A stretch of DNA of 64,000 nt, from contig NC_092797.1 of the NCBI RefSeq assembly GCF_918797505.1, positions 48,954,157 through 49,018,156 on the forward strand, written 5' to 3'. This stretch comes from Bemisia tabaci. Lineage: Eukaryota > Arthropoda > Insecta > Hemiptera > Aleyrodidae. This document shows, piece by piece, positions 34,841 to 47,579 of the stretch (the stretch's first letter is position 1; each line of letters starts with the position of its first letter). Made by a program: the position numbers and the translations under genes. The notes beneath the pieces were generated by a model. The model ran no database searches, was not told the origin of the DNA, and saw only the letters and a list, made by a program, of their open reading frames with translations.

Positions 34841-36399
34841 AGTAACTAACAAGTTTTTGTTAGAATTTTTTGGTCTCAGCTTTCTCTGTGTCAAATCGAT
34901 CAAATATTTGGGTTGTGGAGGCCAGATTTTTGTGTTGTAAATCTGCGACCTCGTTAAAAAGGTGACGCCAGCCGCCAGGCTTAAACCTGGGTCGCATCGA
35001 GGCAGTCTAATGCGGAAGCCATTCGCAAGTCTCAACCTCTGTGTACGGGAAGGAAATTAAGAGTACATAAGTTCCGCAAGACACTTTCTTCATGTCCCGA
35101 TGTCTCAGAGTAGGGTCGATTTGACACAAGAGTGAGCTGAGCAACCAAGCCCTTTGTGTTGATCTGACACACGAAAAAGCAACACAGAGTAGCACTTAGC
35201 ACGGAAATTTTTAACTGTGTAGCCGAAGGTTTCGGACACAGAAACCGGATTTTGGTTCAACTAACATTTTATGACACAACTTAACATCATCATGATGCCC
35301 AATTTTACAGGTCCCCTAAACCGCTGGGAACCCTGCCTATATCTTCAGTCATAAATGGACCGACTTTATCAGGAAGCGACCGACCCACATTTTTGAAAAA
35401 CTTGAGTTAAGCACGTTTTTGAGTTCCACTAGTCGTATGTTTTCTTCTGCCAAAAACCCAAAGTCGAAAAAAGAAATAAGTCTATGAAAAAAAAGGGTTA
35501 AAGTTTATTTTCTACATTGAGTCTTATGGAGAAGTAAAACTTTAAACCTCATTTTCTCAGTTTTAAATTTATGTGGGTTGATTCCTTTATGATAGACTCG
35601 GTCCAAATGAAGGTGTGAAATCGCAATCGTGGCACGGCAATCACTACCTACAAGGCGTGTGAATTTCAGCGAATACTGCGCGGATGAATGGAACCCTGTT
35701 TACAACTTCGCACTGACCGAGCTCTGAATGGCCACTACCATAAGGAGAGGGGGTGTGGAGGGGAGGCAAGGGGATCGGGTGTGATCTTGACAACGGGCAT
35801 TCTGCTTGAGGTCATCGCATGGTGACTTTGAAAAGCGCGCTACGAAAATAAAACTGTCTTCGGGGCTTGGACGGAGCGAGCGCTTGCCAAACGTGATTTC
35901 GCCGGCTATTTGGACGAGAACCCCGGCAGGAAATGATAACATATTGCCCGTAATTATCCTTACCTTCTTTGAAGCGATTCGCAAGGCCCCCCTTCGGTGT
36001 AAAACACTTCGCGAAAGCGCTAGGGTCTCGACTTCAAACGTATCGCTGACACCTGAACGATGATCGTGGAGGTCATAAATTTAGGGTGAAATTCCCCAAC
36101 TCCTCGTTTTAAGGCTATTTAGCTGCTCTGAAGTTGTTAAGGAGTAAATAGTCCAACCCTACGCGAAGGACTATAAAGACAGTAGATCTGAAGGATGAAT
36201 ATCTTGCTTCAAAAACTGCCCGACTTGGATAAAACGAAAGCTTCGTTTTAATACAGAAAACTTGTTTTAGGGGTCATACACATCTTTATTTTTTTTTTTA
36301 TTTTTGTAATTCCACATTGCAAAAGTAGTCACGAATTCTTGTTGGTTTTGAAAATTGCCCAATGCCTATGTTCAAAACTGTTCACGCAATACTCTCAAT
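34841..36399. other. No gene recognised
   Basis: Open frames are at most 117 codons, and the longest of these covers the tandem duplication and its flank. No domain, RNA gene or shared repeat was identified. Confidence 0.35.
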
Positions 36400-36537
36400 T
36401 GGACAACATTTTTCGATTGGAAACTTCAATTCCTGGATCAGTTTGAAAACAACATACGTATCATTAGTTTCTCTAGGCACATACGGGTTTTCGCTGCTGA
36501 GTCAGAAATTGTAGTGCCTAATTGCAAAATTTGGTCT
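36400..36537. mobile_element. CTGGCTC/GAGCCAG MITE family copy, diverged
   Basis: TGGACAACATTTTTCGATTG on the left is degraded. The right half (GAGTCAGAAATTGTAGTGCC, then ATTGCAAAATTTGGTC) is well preserved. Confidence 0.6.
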
Positions 36538-37446
36538 AATTAAAGTATCGAAAAGTTTCATATTTTCGACTAGAGGGTTTTTTTCGGGCACTGAATAACA
36601 TGAACAAAAAACAGTTCCTATTCATCGAATTCGGCTAAATCCAAGTTTTTCTAGTTTTTTCGCATTGTGTTTTCCAAAGTTGGGCATTTCCCGCAATAAG
36701 CTATTTAACTGACTAGCATAAAACGTAAATATTTCACAGCGCTACGACGCTGCCACGATTGAAATCTCGGGAGATTTAGAAAAAGTTTCGGTTGAGAGGA
36801 TAGGAGACACGGATCAAAGTATTTAAGTGACATAACTGTAGAGAATGGAAGAAGGGTGACGGGGGCGCGGATCGCAGATCTGGTCGTTAGAGCTCGATGG
36901 AAACGCGGGGCCATTCGTCCGTTTCAGCGACGAATATTACCGTTCCAGGGCCCCAAGTTCTGCAAATTACCGTACAATCAACTCCCTTCTCTTTCCGCAC
37001 TCTTTTCCACCTTATCAAAATCCGCCTGAGTTGCCAAACTTTGCATTGTTCATCGAATTATTTCACGATAAATTATTTTAGAGAATCTGAACACGAGAAG
37101 GTTAAATTCAGTTTTTAAAAAAATTGACTTATTCATGATTTCAACTAAAACTAATCTTAAAATATATTGTTGTAAAAATTGTCCTCCAAGCCCCTCATTT
37201 TCTTGTGAACTCTTATTGTAAAACAATTTCCATCTGAGTCAAAAGAGGGTTCCAAGGAAAATTTCCTGGAAACTAATTCCTCTTATATCAATTGGAATTT
37301 CTTTTATATAGAAATTTCTTCCATTCATTTAAAAACTATTCATTCGAATTATTGGAATGAAATTGAGATAGATTTGCCAAGAAGATTCGAGGGAAATTCA
37401 TATAACCGTAATAAAACATTGTTGAAATTTAAGAAGTGGAATTCTA
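36538..37446. other. No gene recognised
   Basis: AT-rich sequence with open frames below 75 codons. Nothing identified. Confidence 0.35.
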
Positions 37447-37631
37447 TGCCAGAGTCTATATAACACCCACAACCCCCGAGTGATATGAATGCAAAACCGA
37501 ATCTATTCTCCTTGCGAAATGACTTACACTATCACTCTACTCTTTTTGCGAAGTATTATACGCATTTTATGTTTAATTTCACGTAACATTCATATCACTC
37601 GGGAGTTTTCGGCGCTGTATAAACTCCGGCA
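37447..37631. mobile_element. 185-bp inverted-repeat MITE
   Basis: The left arm TGCCAGAGTCTATATAACAC with CCGAGTGATATGAATG faces the right arm CATTCATATCACTCGG with CTGTATAAACTCCGGCA. A single copy was seen in the window. Confidence 0.7.
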
Positions 37632-38659
37632 CAGACTTTTACGCTTCGAAATTTAACGGTGAACCAATCTTAGAGAGGGACTTAAAAAAAGTTGTATTAC
37701 GCGTACTTGATGGTTTAAACGGAGATGTGATGGATTTTAAAAACGTATTCTTCTTCTGGCTACGTGAATTATTGCAGAGATTAATTTTGTACAGTCACAA
37801 GCTTCCTGCCTTATTTTGCTACCACCAACACAAAGTATCAACATTCCTCTGTGTTGATCTCTAGAGGGAATATTTTTACATTTAGAGTGGTCATAATGGC
37901 ACGTTGTCCCAAATGATACTTAGAGTCGAATTCATGGTCGTTCCTACATCTTAAGGCTTCCTCAACCAATGCCATTCTCATGGCTTAAAAAGGCCTTACT
38001 GATTAAGGAACAACTGTGAATACGAGCCTTAGTATCTGTGCATACGGAACCACTTCTTCTCGTCAAATCCTCACAGGACCTAAATTATGAAATTGAATAC
38101 ATGGCAACCCTGAAATGGGGGGATTACAACACCTCGAGATTTGCCTCTTGTTTTTTTTATTTGCTGGGAGTCGGGTCGGCGATGACGAAGCGAAAATTCA
38201 AGAGCAGCATCAGGCGTGCGAATCGATTCAGAACAGAACCGCTAACTGATAATTACCCACAGTTCCCTGCAGTTCCTGCTGCGTTTCCTGGAGTTATTAC
38301 TGAGGAATATTGTTTCAAATCTATGAATCCCCGAAATTCGTAGTTTGAGATGCAAGCTTTCCATTGCATTAGTGCCTGTAATGGCAAACCCCCTGGCATG
38401 CACCTAATATGACAAACTTTCCCTATCAGTCAACACTTTCGAATATATATATGTAAGCAGAAAGGAGCAAGTGCCTCTCCGAATTGGACATTAGGTTACC
38501 GTATTTGTAGATGCTTCAGCATGTGAGAAACGGTACATCAAACTGATCCCTTACCTGAAACAAAACAGATAATTCAATATTATTGTACAGTATGAGCATA
38601 TGGAAAAAAAATAAGGCTAATGGAAAATTTATTCAATCGAGTAAAAGGGATAATGAACT
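37632..38659. other. No gene recognised
   Basis: The longest frame is 101 codons (38038-38343 plus), without a recognised domain. No other feature was seen. Confidence 0.35.
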
Positions 38660-38855
38660 GGACCTCATCTTGAAATTAGGGACTACAATTCCTGGCTCAT
38701 TCGTGAAAACTTTTAAGTTAAAAGGGAAATTAATGGTACCTACGTCGTTTTTAAACAAGGTGGAGAAATGGTGCTGGGTCCACACCATTTACTGTTTCTG
38801 ATTGTTTTTTAAACTGAGCCAGAGATTGCACTTCCGAATCGCAAAATGTAGTCCA
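38660..38855. mobile_element. CTGGCTC/GAGCCAG MITE family copy with longer centre
   Basis: The left end TGGACCTCATCTTGAAATTA with ACAATTCCTGGCTCATTCG faces AACTGAGCCAGAGATTGC with GCAAAATGTAGTCCA. At 196 bp it is longer than its relatives because of extra central sequence. Confidence 0.65.
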
Positions 38856-38876
38856 GTTTTAAAAGAAGAGAAAATG

Positions 38877-39012
38877 GGCTGCGTTTCGCAATTGGGAACT
38901 ACAATTTCTGGCTCATGTTGGAAATAGCATACGTGCCATAAGTTTCCCTATGCAGGTAGGTGTTTCTATCGATGAGCTAAAAATTGTAGTTCCTAATTAC
39001 AAAATGTAGTCA
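38877..39012. mobile_element. CTGGCTC/GAGCCAG MITE family copy
   Basis: GGAACTACAATTTCTGGCTC on the left is mirrored by ATGAGCTAAAAATTGTAG and CCTAATTACAAAATGTAG on the right. It follows the previous copy by about 20 bp. Confidence 0.7.
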
Positions 39013-39984
39013 AAATAAAACGCTGCGTTGTATGTTCTCTCTTGGAAGTAATGAAAGGTTCGCCGAAACACTCTTACATTTTTAGATTGATTTCAGAGCA
39101 TGACCAAAATAGTCAAATTTGAATTTCACACTCTATATGTGCAAAGTCAACTCCATGTTACACAGGTGTGAAAAGAATATTTGGAATCAATCGACACAAC
39201 CGGCTGCGGAGGACGAAGCGAATTAAGCTCCAGCACTATCGGTTGTGTAGTTTTTGATGGGCTCGGCGTGGATGGAATGTTTCACACCTGGAGGCGTGCC
39301 CTTTTAATCGTCGCTTTGATTGTTTCAACAAGGTTTCGGCGGAGTTGACAAGGCGATAAAATGGCACTGTTGATGTGCGACGGTTATTAATTTCATTCAG
39401 ATATACTTTTGCTGCGTTGCAAAAATGGCGAATAATTGATTTTACGTAGCAAGAGTACACTAATTGTGAAAGCTCTTCAATGTTTAAGGTGTATAATTAA
39501 AGATTCTAGAGGGAGTTCATATTTTATTCCTTTTTTGTATTATGCATTCTGCAGGCGTGTATTCATATTTTATGTACGCACTTGCATTTTTCCTTTCGAC
39601 TACTTCATATTTTTTAATGTTATTTTATTGCGAGCCCAATAATCTGATATCCGATAATGGCCATTCGTTAATCTGTTCATTCATTAATGTATTTTCACAA
39701 CGTTATGTTTCAGTGAACAAGTTCAAGTTCTTAAAACAAAATTCTTGGATTTCAAAACCCCCGGACTTTTTATAGGGATTTTGAACATAAACCCTGATTT
39801 TTCTCTGAATTTTCAATGTTAATTATGTGACAAGATTTCTCCTAAAAAAATTTTCACTAAGAATTTGGAGCGTTACGTCTCTTAAAATTTATAAGTTGCG
39901 AAGTTTTAGCTGGAAGAAAAGATTCAATGCTCGGCACCTTTAGATTCCCCAACTCAGAAGGGTGGGAAAATTCTCAGTCTTTCC
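39013..39984. other. No gene recognised
   Basis: AT-rich sequence with open frames of 77 codons or fewer. Nothing identified. Confidence 0.35.
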
Positions 39985-40394
39985 CAGGTTTTCTTGATTT
40001 TTCACGAGCTTGTAATAGCTGTAATGTTGTCACAGATAGTTTTAAATTTAGAGACTCGGCAACAAGACACCAAAAGAACCAAAATCAAAATCGACATCAT
40101 TCAGCAATGAATTACCGCACAAGTAAGATTGTCGGGTTCCGATTTGGACTCTAGATTCATAAACGTCGGCATTATCAACCCAAGAGGCCCAGGTTTTCTT
40201 GATTTTTCAAGAGCTTTTAAAAGCTGTAATGTTATCACAGATAGTTTTAAATTAAGAGACTCGGCAACAAGACACCAAAAGAACCAGAATCAAAATCGAC
40301 ATCATTAAGCAATGAATTACCGCACAAGTACGATTGTCGGGTTCCGATTCGGACTCGAGATTCATAAACGTCGGCATTATCAACCCAAGAGGCC
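39985..40394. repeat. Direct tandem duplication of 205 bp
   Basis: CAGGTTTTCTTGATTTTTCA at 39985 recurs at 40190. The copies run colinearly through GACTCGGCAACAAGACACC to ATCAACCCAAGAGGCC, with few differences. It is a young segmental duplication with no coding signal. Confidence 0.9.
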
Positions 40395-40698
40395 ATCGTT
40401 TAGCGTTTGAGGTTAAATTGATGGGATTATGGCGGGAAAAGGGACATATTAACCGGAGTTTCAGTGAGAAGTGATCGATTTGATGGGCGAGCTGGCGAGG
40501 CCGCTCTCAGCCCACACGAGGGTCCTGGGCCTGCGCCTCGAAACGTGGGCCAGAGTTAAGTGTAGTCCGATGCTTTTCGCTTTCCAGTTTGATTTGAAAG
40601 CTCTCAACATATTTGCGTTTGTTTGCACAGTTCTTTGATCGACTCGATGGGAATTTGAATTGGAGACCGACGCTGCGTCATCGTGATGGGACGTGGTA

Positions 40699-40928
40699 CA
40701 CTGGAAAAAAAAAAACGCATTGGATCTCGAGTCCAGACTCTTAAAAACATCGACAAGAAAAAATACTCTTGATTCAATCAGATTTAAGCTTACATCAAGA
40801 ACCCAGCCTCTTAATTTTAGCGGATTTCCTTTTGATCTAAGCTTAAATCTGATTGAATCAAGAGTATTTTTTCTTGTCAAAGTTTTCAAGAGTTGCGACT
40901 CTAGATCCAATGTGTTTTTTTTCCAGTG
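40699..40928. mobile_element. Inverted-repeat MITE, CACTGG family, copy 3
   Basis: CACTGGAAAAAAAAAAACGC and TTTTTTTTCCAGTG are the ends, and TA flanks both sides. Inner arms match the copies at 7230 and 24155. The long open frames crossing it are repeat-derived. Confidence 0.85.
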
Positions 40929-41212
40929 TAGAATCGGGAAGAATGACCCCCGGTGGTCAGTTTTGACATTCTGGGAATATGTTAATGGGACATTTCTTGA
41001 TACAGTCGCTTTTTCTTGACTCCAGAACTTCCGTGTACACTGAAAAAAAAAATTCTTGCGATATTATTTTGACTCGAACCGTCGTTTTTTTAATTTTTTT
41101 TTTTTTTTTAGTTAAATTCGTGCGACATTAACTTTAAGTGAGTTTTTTTTTTAGTTAAAAAAGCATCGTTTTGCTCTGAGTTAAAAAACGATAGCAAAGC
41201 AGCGTTTCTTTA

Positions 41213-41495
41213 ACAGGGTGTCTAGTTTTTTCCATTTGGGGAAATCCTGATTTTTCCTGAATTTTGACTACTTCCAGAATCATAATTTTTCCAAACCCTG
41301 ATCAAATCCTGATTTTTTGCGGAGAGAAATTAAAATTTCTGCGTAAGTATAAAAAAATCCGATCGGACAGCCGACTTTTCCCAACTCCTGATTTTAATAC
41401 CGATTTTTCCTCGAATCCTGCTGGAATCGGGATTAAATCCTGATTGACCTCAAATCCTGAGAGAATCGGGAAAATCCTGATGCTAGACACCCTGT
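41213..41495. mobile_element. Inverted-repeat MITE, ACAGGGTGTCTAG family, copy 2
   Basis: The ends ACAGGGTGTCTAG and CTAGACACCCTGT are perfect complements. The interior carries repeated AATCCTGATT words as in the 9351-9654 copy. The element interrupts an AT-rich, T-run-containing sequence (41090-41160). Confidence 0.85.
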
Positions 41496-42240
41496 TCAAC
41501 TAAAGAAAAAAAAACAAAACAAAAATTTGTCGGCAAGAAATGGCGCCTCAAGTCAAAATAATATCTCAAGAAAATTTGTTTTCAGGGTTCCCTGACTTTC
41601 TCCGATTTTTTCTGATTTTTCCAAACCTTTTCCTGATGTTCCCTTGTCTTCGTGCAAAACTTCTGCTTGGACTATTCTTTTCAAACTTTGTAGGAAATTT
41701 CCACTGCTATAGATTCAATTTACGGAAAAAGGCAAAGGCAAAAGGCAGGTCGGAAGTTGTTAGCGCTGAGGCGCTAGCTGAAGTTGCTGAGACGATGACG
41801 CACTACTCGTGAAATCTCCTGGAAATGAAGAATTTGCAGGTATCGGAAATTTTGTGAATTTCAACTTTAAAATGATACTGCTAGGAAAACTAAGCACGAG
41901 GATATCGACGGTTTCTAAATTGAACAATCATTGGAGCAAATATGACAAAATAACCTAATTTGCTAAGATACACGTGTTTAAAGGTGAAATACCGCCAGAT
42001 GACGTCATAAGGCAGCACATTTTCTCGCTTTTAAATCAATTTTTCTCTAATTTCCCATGTCAGAAAAAAAGTATGAAAAGTACTGTGAACTCAGCTCATT
42101 AAACAAAATTTTGTGAGTAAATTCTCCATTCCTTGAATTTTTTTGATCGACATAACTTCCCAGATCTTCTACAGCGGCGGAAATGCTGCTACAAGAAACT
42201 TTGGTAAAAAAAAAATTCAATTATATGAGAATTGAGAACC
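41496..42240. other. No gene recognised
   Basis: One 90-codon frame (41540-41812) has a Phe- and Leu-rich start derived from TTTTTCTGATTTTTCC-like sequence. No domain or splice structure was recognised. Confidence 0.35.
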
Positions 42241-42289
42241 ATCTGGCGACGACAGAATGTTCATACGGCGTTTTTACATGGCACGGCAG
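42241..42289. mobile_element. Solo end of the CGCCGTATG MITE family
   Basis: AATGTTCATACGGCGTTTTT followed by ATGGCACGGCAG matches the right end of the 49992-50244 element. The left end is absent. Confidence 0.6.
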
Positions 42290-42885
42290 TCGACAGTATG
42301 TCCCGACCACGGACCGAAGAACGAACGACAACGACTCGAACCTCGCGAGGCTTTTCAAAGCTTCGTTGTGCTCGCCCACGCACCACCAGAATGGGCCGAA
42401 CTGGTCACTTAGCATCCTTCGACAACAGAGACCTATTATCTATCATTCCCTAAGTTTGATTTCACCCATCGAGGAGTGGTATCAAACATCCGACAAACTC
42501 TCTTTCATCCGTATGTTTGCTGACCACCTGACAACCGTTTAATGTGAGCGCGAGTTCGAGCTTGTCAAATGGCCAAAATTGAGCTGAATTTAAAATACTT
42601 CGGAGATGGATTCGACAGTAACATTAGTAATTTCTGGATTTTAGGACATTATTCCCAAAACCTGCAAATATCGCATCACGGAGAAGTACGACAAATGTTC
42701 GTGCACAAGATCCGACCGAAAAACACTTGGAAGTAACTCCAGAAGAATGTATCGAATCATTCCCGCAATTGTTATTCTTCCACAGGGCCGGATTAAGGGG
42801 GTGGCCACATGGGCCGCGGCCCATGGCGGCAAATCTAGGAGACGGCAAATTTTGCAATTTTTTTTTTAAATGTATAGGTATGAAA

Positions 42886-45171
42886 AACAAGCAGTGAACT
42901 CCAACACAATGTGTTGATAAGGCGCGTCATTAACTCGCACATATCAACCCCTTTAGTTTTCATTTACAGAGATTTCAAAAAAGGCAAGCAGCACAACAAG
43001 AGAATTCACGATCCAACAGTGCAAGGTCAACGACGCACCTTGACGAGACCGTGTATTGTGAATCTAGAAAGCTATTTGAACAAATTTAAGTTTTTTGATC
43101 TGCCTCAAGCAAAATCTTATCAGATTCTTGAAGAAAAGTGCTACGGAAAAATTTAAGTGAAGAAAGGAAAAATTCTGTCGAAATCCTAGAAGATAAAGTC
43201 GATTTAAAGGTATTTTGGGGCTAAAATACCCAAATCACCGGTATTATAAATCCCGTTATATTATTGAAAAGAGATTTACTCGATATAAATGCAATTGTAT
43301 TAAATATGTCTTGATTTTTTTATTTTAAACGTCTTTCCATGCAAAGAAGCTTAACCATGTCCATGCTTTATTCATTCATGAATTGAAAGTAAGCAATCCA
43401 CATCCCGAAAATCTACCGATTTGCCGTGAAAAATTGCAGAAACTTGATATACCAGGTCGATGTACCCACTCTTTGAATTTACCAATCGATTTAGTGAGTG
43501 CACGTATGTGAAAGTCAAAATGCTATCGTCATTTTGGGTGCATTCATTTTTCATGAAACAATTGTAAGTAATTTCAATCCCGAAAAACCATACATTTTCC
43601 GTATAAAATCGAAAAAATCAAAATATGTCGACTCCCTGACGTGAAAATTAAATTCTACGTGTGAAAATACTTATGTATCGATATGCTGAACAGAATGCCC
43701 GCCTCTCCTCGTAATTTACAAACCGTTCCTATACTCATCTCAAAATTTTTCTCAGAGCTTTGTGTTATTATCAGCTTCCATTTAAACCCCGGTTTGATGG
43801 CCGAATCGGCTGCCCAAAAAGCAAGCCATTTTTGAAGGGCTCTATGAGAAATTCATGATATTATCAGCTCTCAGGAAATCACCCCATGGGTAAAATTGCT
43901 GGTATAAATTTTCGAGAGCTTAAAATAATCGTATTCAAGAAACTAAGGCATTAAACTATGGAGTCAATTTCGTTTTAATAATGTAACGGGATTTACTTGT
44001 CTTCAGGTCAAAACTCATACAAGGAAGCCCCTTGCAAGAGGCTAATTTTTTGTAATTTCACTCAATTTTTTCTCCTTTTTATAATTGAATTGCTTGTCAC
44101 ATTCTGAGGTCAATCATATTAAATTGTAATTTATACATTTCTTTTTTCCCCCCTTCATTTTATTTTTTGTTTGGAGAAGTTTTGTTGATTTCTTCGGATT
44201 TCGAATACTGTAACTTCTCTTCTATTTGGTCGATTTTTATGAATGAGACCTCTTTTAATTCGTGTTTCAACGGAGAGTAAGGAAAAAATTGCTAAAAACT
44301 CGCGAAACAATTTTTTTTGAAAATTGGGCGAATCCTAGCGTGACGGTGAAATGGTTAATGAAGCGTAAGTAATTGGGCGAGGGGCTGAGGATCCCGGCCT
44401 AGCTTGGCGACCGTCATTAGCTATATTGTTCGTCGAGACGCCGACGCAGTGATCAGGAGCGTGGGGAAGAGAGGGCTAAGTGGATTCGTGTATGAGCCAC
44501 GTTTAGCTAATGGTCTAATGAGTCTCGAGGCTCATCACAGATTGCACTTACACAGATTGCACTGTATTTCTTAGTTTTAATAAGAAATAAAATATAATTC
44601 TGTAAAATTAGTAAATAAATACCAAAACAATTATTCAGGATGTCAAAGACTGACTGAAAACTTTTTATTAACCTCATATGATAAAAATATTATTATCAGC
44701 TGACACTGACATTGTTGTCAGATGAATAGCACTATCAGAGCACGGGTACCAACTTTTGAAAAGTATAACACAGGTTTGGAGATCTGTCAAAGCAACGTTT
44801 TGAACAAAACGGAGGAGTTAAATTCTCATTCCGAGAGTGCCGACCTGCTCAGCCATCCTCGAATCAGTTCGCTTGATTCTGCTTATATATGCATATTTTA
44901 AATCAGCGCGTCGTACTCTTAGGCTTTTTTTAAGAAAACCAAGTAACGTAGACTCTTGGTATTCATTGCACATAAACTAGAGAGCCCCAGAATGAGAAAC
45001 AACTTTAAATCATAATTATTGACGGATAAATAAACTTTTTACACGCTTTGGAAAATCTCAGAAGTTCGCGGTAGTCACTTTTCGGTAAGGAACTAAGGGA
45101 CTCGGTTATTGTATCGAGCAGGGTTCGAAACGATCGCAAAGGCGGTATACTACGTATACGCGCCAAAATCG
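42886..45171. other. Extra 2.3 kb segment inside the hAT element, no gene seen
   Basis: This AT-rich sequence is absent from the shorter relative at 27 kb. It contains an 81-codon plus frame (42911-43156) that I cannot identify, and otherwise only short frames. Either it was inserted here, or it is ancestral interior lost from the shorter copy. Confidence 0.4.
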
Positions 45172-45334
45172 GATTTAGAAAAAAATACAAACAAAATCTC
45201 TCATTTCCTGAGAGTATAGTAATTTCTAATTTTTTCGTCTTTCGGTGATACAAGAGACAGCAACTTTAATTAATCGAGTTAAGAGAGAGACCAAACACGC
45301 AATTTGGCCAGGAACGGCGCGACTGAGAGAGAAA

Positions 45335-45458
45335 TGGACGTATTTCTGCCAAACGGAACTATGTGCATTATGACGTGAGCCCTGTTATGCATATACTCAT
45401 ATTGGCCTCAGGGCTCATGTCTTAATGCACATAGTTCCGTTTGGCAGAAATACGTCCA
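45335..45458. mobile_element. 124-bp palindromic MITE, TGGACGTATTTCTGCC family, copy 2
   Basis: It has the same ends and nearly the same interior as 15747-15870, with the asymmetric centre in opposite orientation. AA flanks both sides. It is nested in the larger hAT element, so it inserted after that element did. Confidence 0.85.
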
Positions 45459-46482
45459 AATGTTGACGAGGATTTGAGATGAAAAGGGGAAGCCCTCGGC
45501 GTGGCGGTCGGCATGTAACACATATTAGCACCTACAAGACTGCACGAATACTTCACGCATTGCATCAAACACAGTGCGGTCACTGCGGCCAGCGTGAAAC
45601 GGATAGCGCCTACAAGAAACCATGAATACTTCACGCATTGCGCCAAACACAGTGCGGTCAGCGTGAAACGCATAGCGCCTACAAGACTGCGTGAATACTT
45701 CACGCATTGCGTCAAACACGGTGCGGTCTGCGCGACGCGGCGGCGGAGGTTAAAATCATTAAACCACATTTATGTTTGTTCCATCATAATTTTTTGGTTC
45801 ATTTCTTATGAATGGAAGGCCTTGTCCACACAGAGATAGGTTTACGAAACTTAACTTACGCGCAAAGTTCCGTGAACTTTTGCTAGTAGTGTTGACAGGG
45901 CTTTCCCAAAAAATGTGTTCAACACCAGTAAACACGTCTTATGCACCCCACCCCCGCTGGCACGTTCACTTGATGGTTTTTATTGATGTTTCAAAACGAA
46001 TGAGAAGGAGGTGGCAAAATACAGGCGGCCCATGGGCGGCAAGAAGGTAAATACGGCCCTGTTCTTCCAACCTCCGATGTTCCTTGGCGACGAAGTTTTG
46101 AAGATACTTCAAAATGTTCTTCGGTCAAATCTTTGATGCGCATACCTAACGGACTACAACGTGATTATGATATTCGGTAACTTTTCCACCGTCTTATACA
46201 ATTAGAGGAGTCAGTATTCATGAAACAACGAGGTAAGAAAAACTAAGCGCCAAATTCTCGGTCGTCTTCTAAGGTAATACCTTTTCTTAAAGAACGAGAA
46301 GGATAAAAAAAAGAAAAGAAAATTTGGTCCATTCAACAGGAATGTGGGGTTTAGCATCGCCGAAAATTTCCGTGGCCCAACGACAGACTATAAAATATAA
46401 TTTTTGACAGAATCATGAGGGTTCTTCAGAGAAAACAAATTAAATCCGTTGATTAAAAGTAATGATGACTCTTCTGGACGAT

Positions 46483-46621
46483 TGGATTAAATTTTGCAAT
46501 AAGAAACCACTTTCTCTGGCTCTCCCATGAAAGCACATATCTGCGCAGGGAAACCAATGACATGTATGCTGTTTCTTAAAAGGGCCAGAAATAGTGGTTC
46601 CTTATTGCAAAATTTGATCCA
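46483..46621. mobile_element. CTGGCTC/GAGCCAG MITE family copy
   Basis: TGGATTAAATTTTGCAATAA faces TTATTGCAAAATTTGATCCA, with GGCCAGAAATAGTGG and a CAGGGAAACCAATGACATG centre. It closely resembles the 25180 copy. Confidence 0.85.
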
Positions 46622-46680
46622 ATTTTTTTCACTTTCCTTGCCTTCCCTTTCTTTGCCTGGTGCAATATATGTAGATAGAT

Positions 46681-46936
46681 GGACCGCGTTTAGCAAAAAG
46701 AAACCAATACACATCAGCTATTGCAAAATTTTACAGCGCAATTTAATATTTTACAAGAGAACGTTTGTGCGGATTTTTTTTTTAAAATTTGGAGGAATTT
46801 GCCTTGTACAATGAAGCAAATTCACTAAAATTTGCAAAAAAAAAATCCGCACAACCGTTTTCATGTGAAAAATGAAATTGCCCAATTACACGTGGCAATG
46901 GCTGATGTGGCTTGATTCCTTTCTGCTTAAAGCGGT
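46681..46936. mobile_element. Inverted-repeat element, CATCAGCTATT family, copy 2
   Basis: GGACCGCGTTTAGCAAAAAG and ACACATCAGCTATTGC face GCAATGGCTGATGTGG and CTTTCTGCTTAAAGCGGTCC. The 256-bp interior also folds back (GTGCGGATTTTTTTTTT facing AAAAAAATCCGCAC). It is related to 31130-31377. Confidence 0.8.
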
Positions 46937-47579
46937 CCAGATATTCTTGATTTTTTCCGATTAAAGATTGTTGCGAGGATTTCATTCCATGTGATCAACC
47001 GAAGCCGGAATTTTCTGATGCACAATTTGGCGCGCACAGCTAGGCGACTAGCCCTGGCTCCTCGACCTGGTCAGATGGTCAACTAATGAGAGCGATGAAA
47101 GGATCACGATGCAACTGTCATGTTTCCTTGTTGCGCGGTTGCTCTCCCGATTTTCATATTGCTCATGCATTCGATTACATTCTCCGTACGTTGCCACGTG
47201 ATGCCAAGTAGGAAGGCTCTTTCTGACCCCATCAGAGCCACAATGCACACACGTATTTGAGAAGGGACGTAAATCTAGAAAATTTCTGGAATTTCCCTGA
47301 CTTTTCGAGGTTCTACATAAAAATTTAACTGGAAGTCCCGTGACACTTTAAGGATTTTGGACATAAAAATATGTTTCACAAGATATGAAAAGAGCAAAAT
47401 TCGAACTTAAACAGTGAAAAGCGACAGGGCCAGTGCGTACAGGGCCAAAATCATGCAAACATTTTAGCGAGAAAGAAAATTGCATATTTGGTGTCAAAAT
47501 CTTCCATATTTTCGTGGACTTTCATATGATAAAGTAAAATCGGCTGACTTTTCCAGGTTTCCCTAGCTTTTCAATTAGG
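46937..47579. other. No gene recognised
   Basis: AT-rich sequence with open frames below 70 codons. Nothing identified. Confidence 0.35.

Larger units (their letters stand above)
42783..46061. mobile_element. hAT-type element with perfect 8-bp target duplication and internal insertions
   Basis: The ends CAGGGCCGGATTAAGG and AAATACGGCCCTG are flanked by TTCTTCCA on both sides (42775-42782 and 46062-46069). Segments 42783-42885 and 45172-46061 match the complement of the 27043-28017 element, including the tandem array (about 45535-45735). The 2.3 kb between them has no counterpart there and no transposase-like frame. A 124-bp palindromic MITE (45335-45458) is nested in the shared part. Confidence 0.85.

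Noticed and set aside
45119..45135. AGGGTTCGAAACGATC resembling a tRNA T-arm
   Set aside because: Flanking sequence does not form acceptor or anticodon stems.
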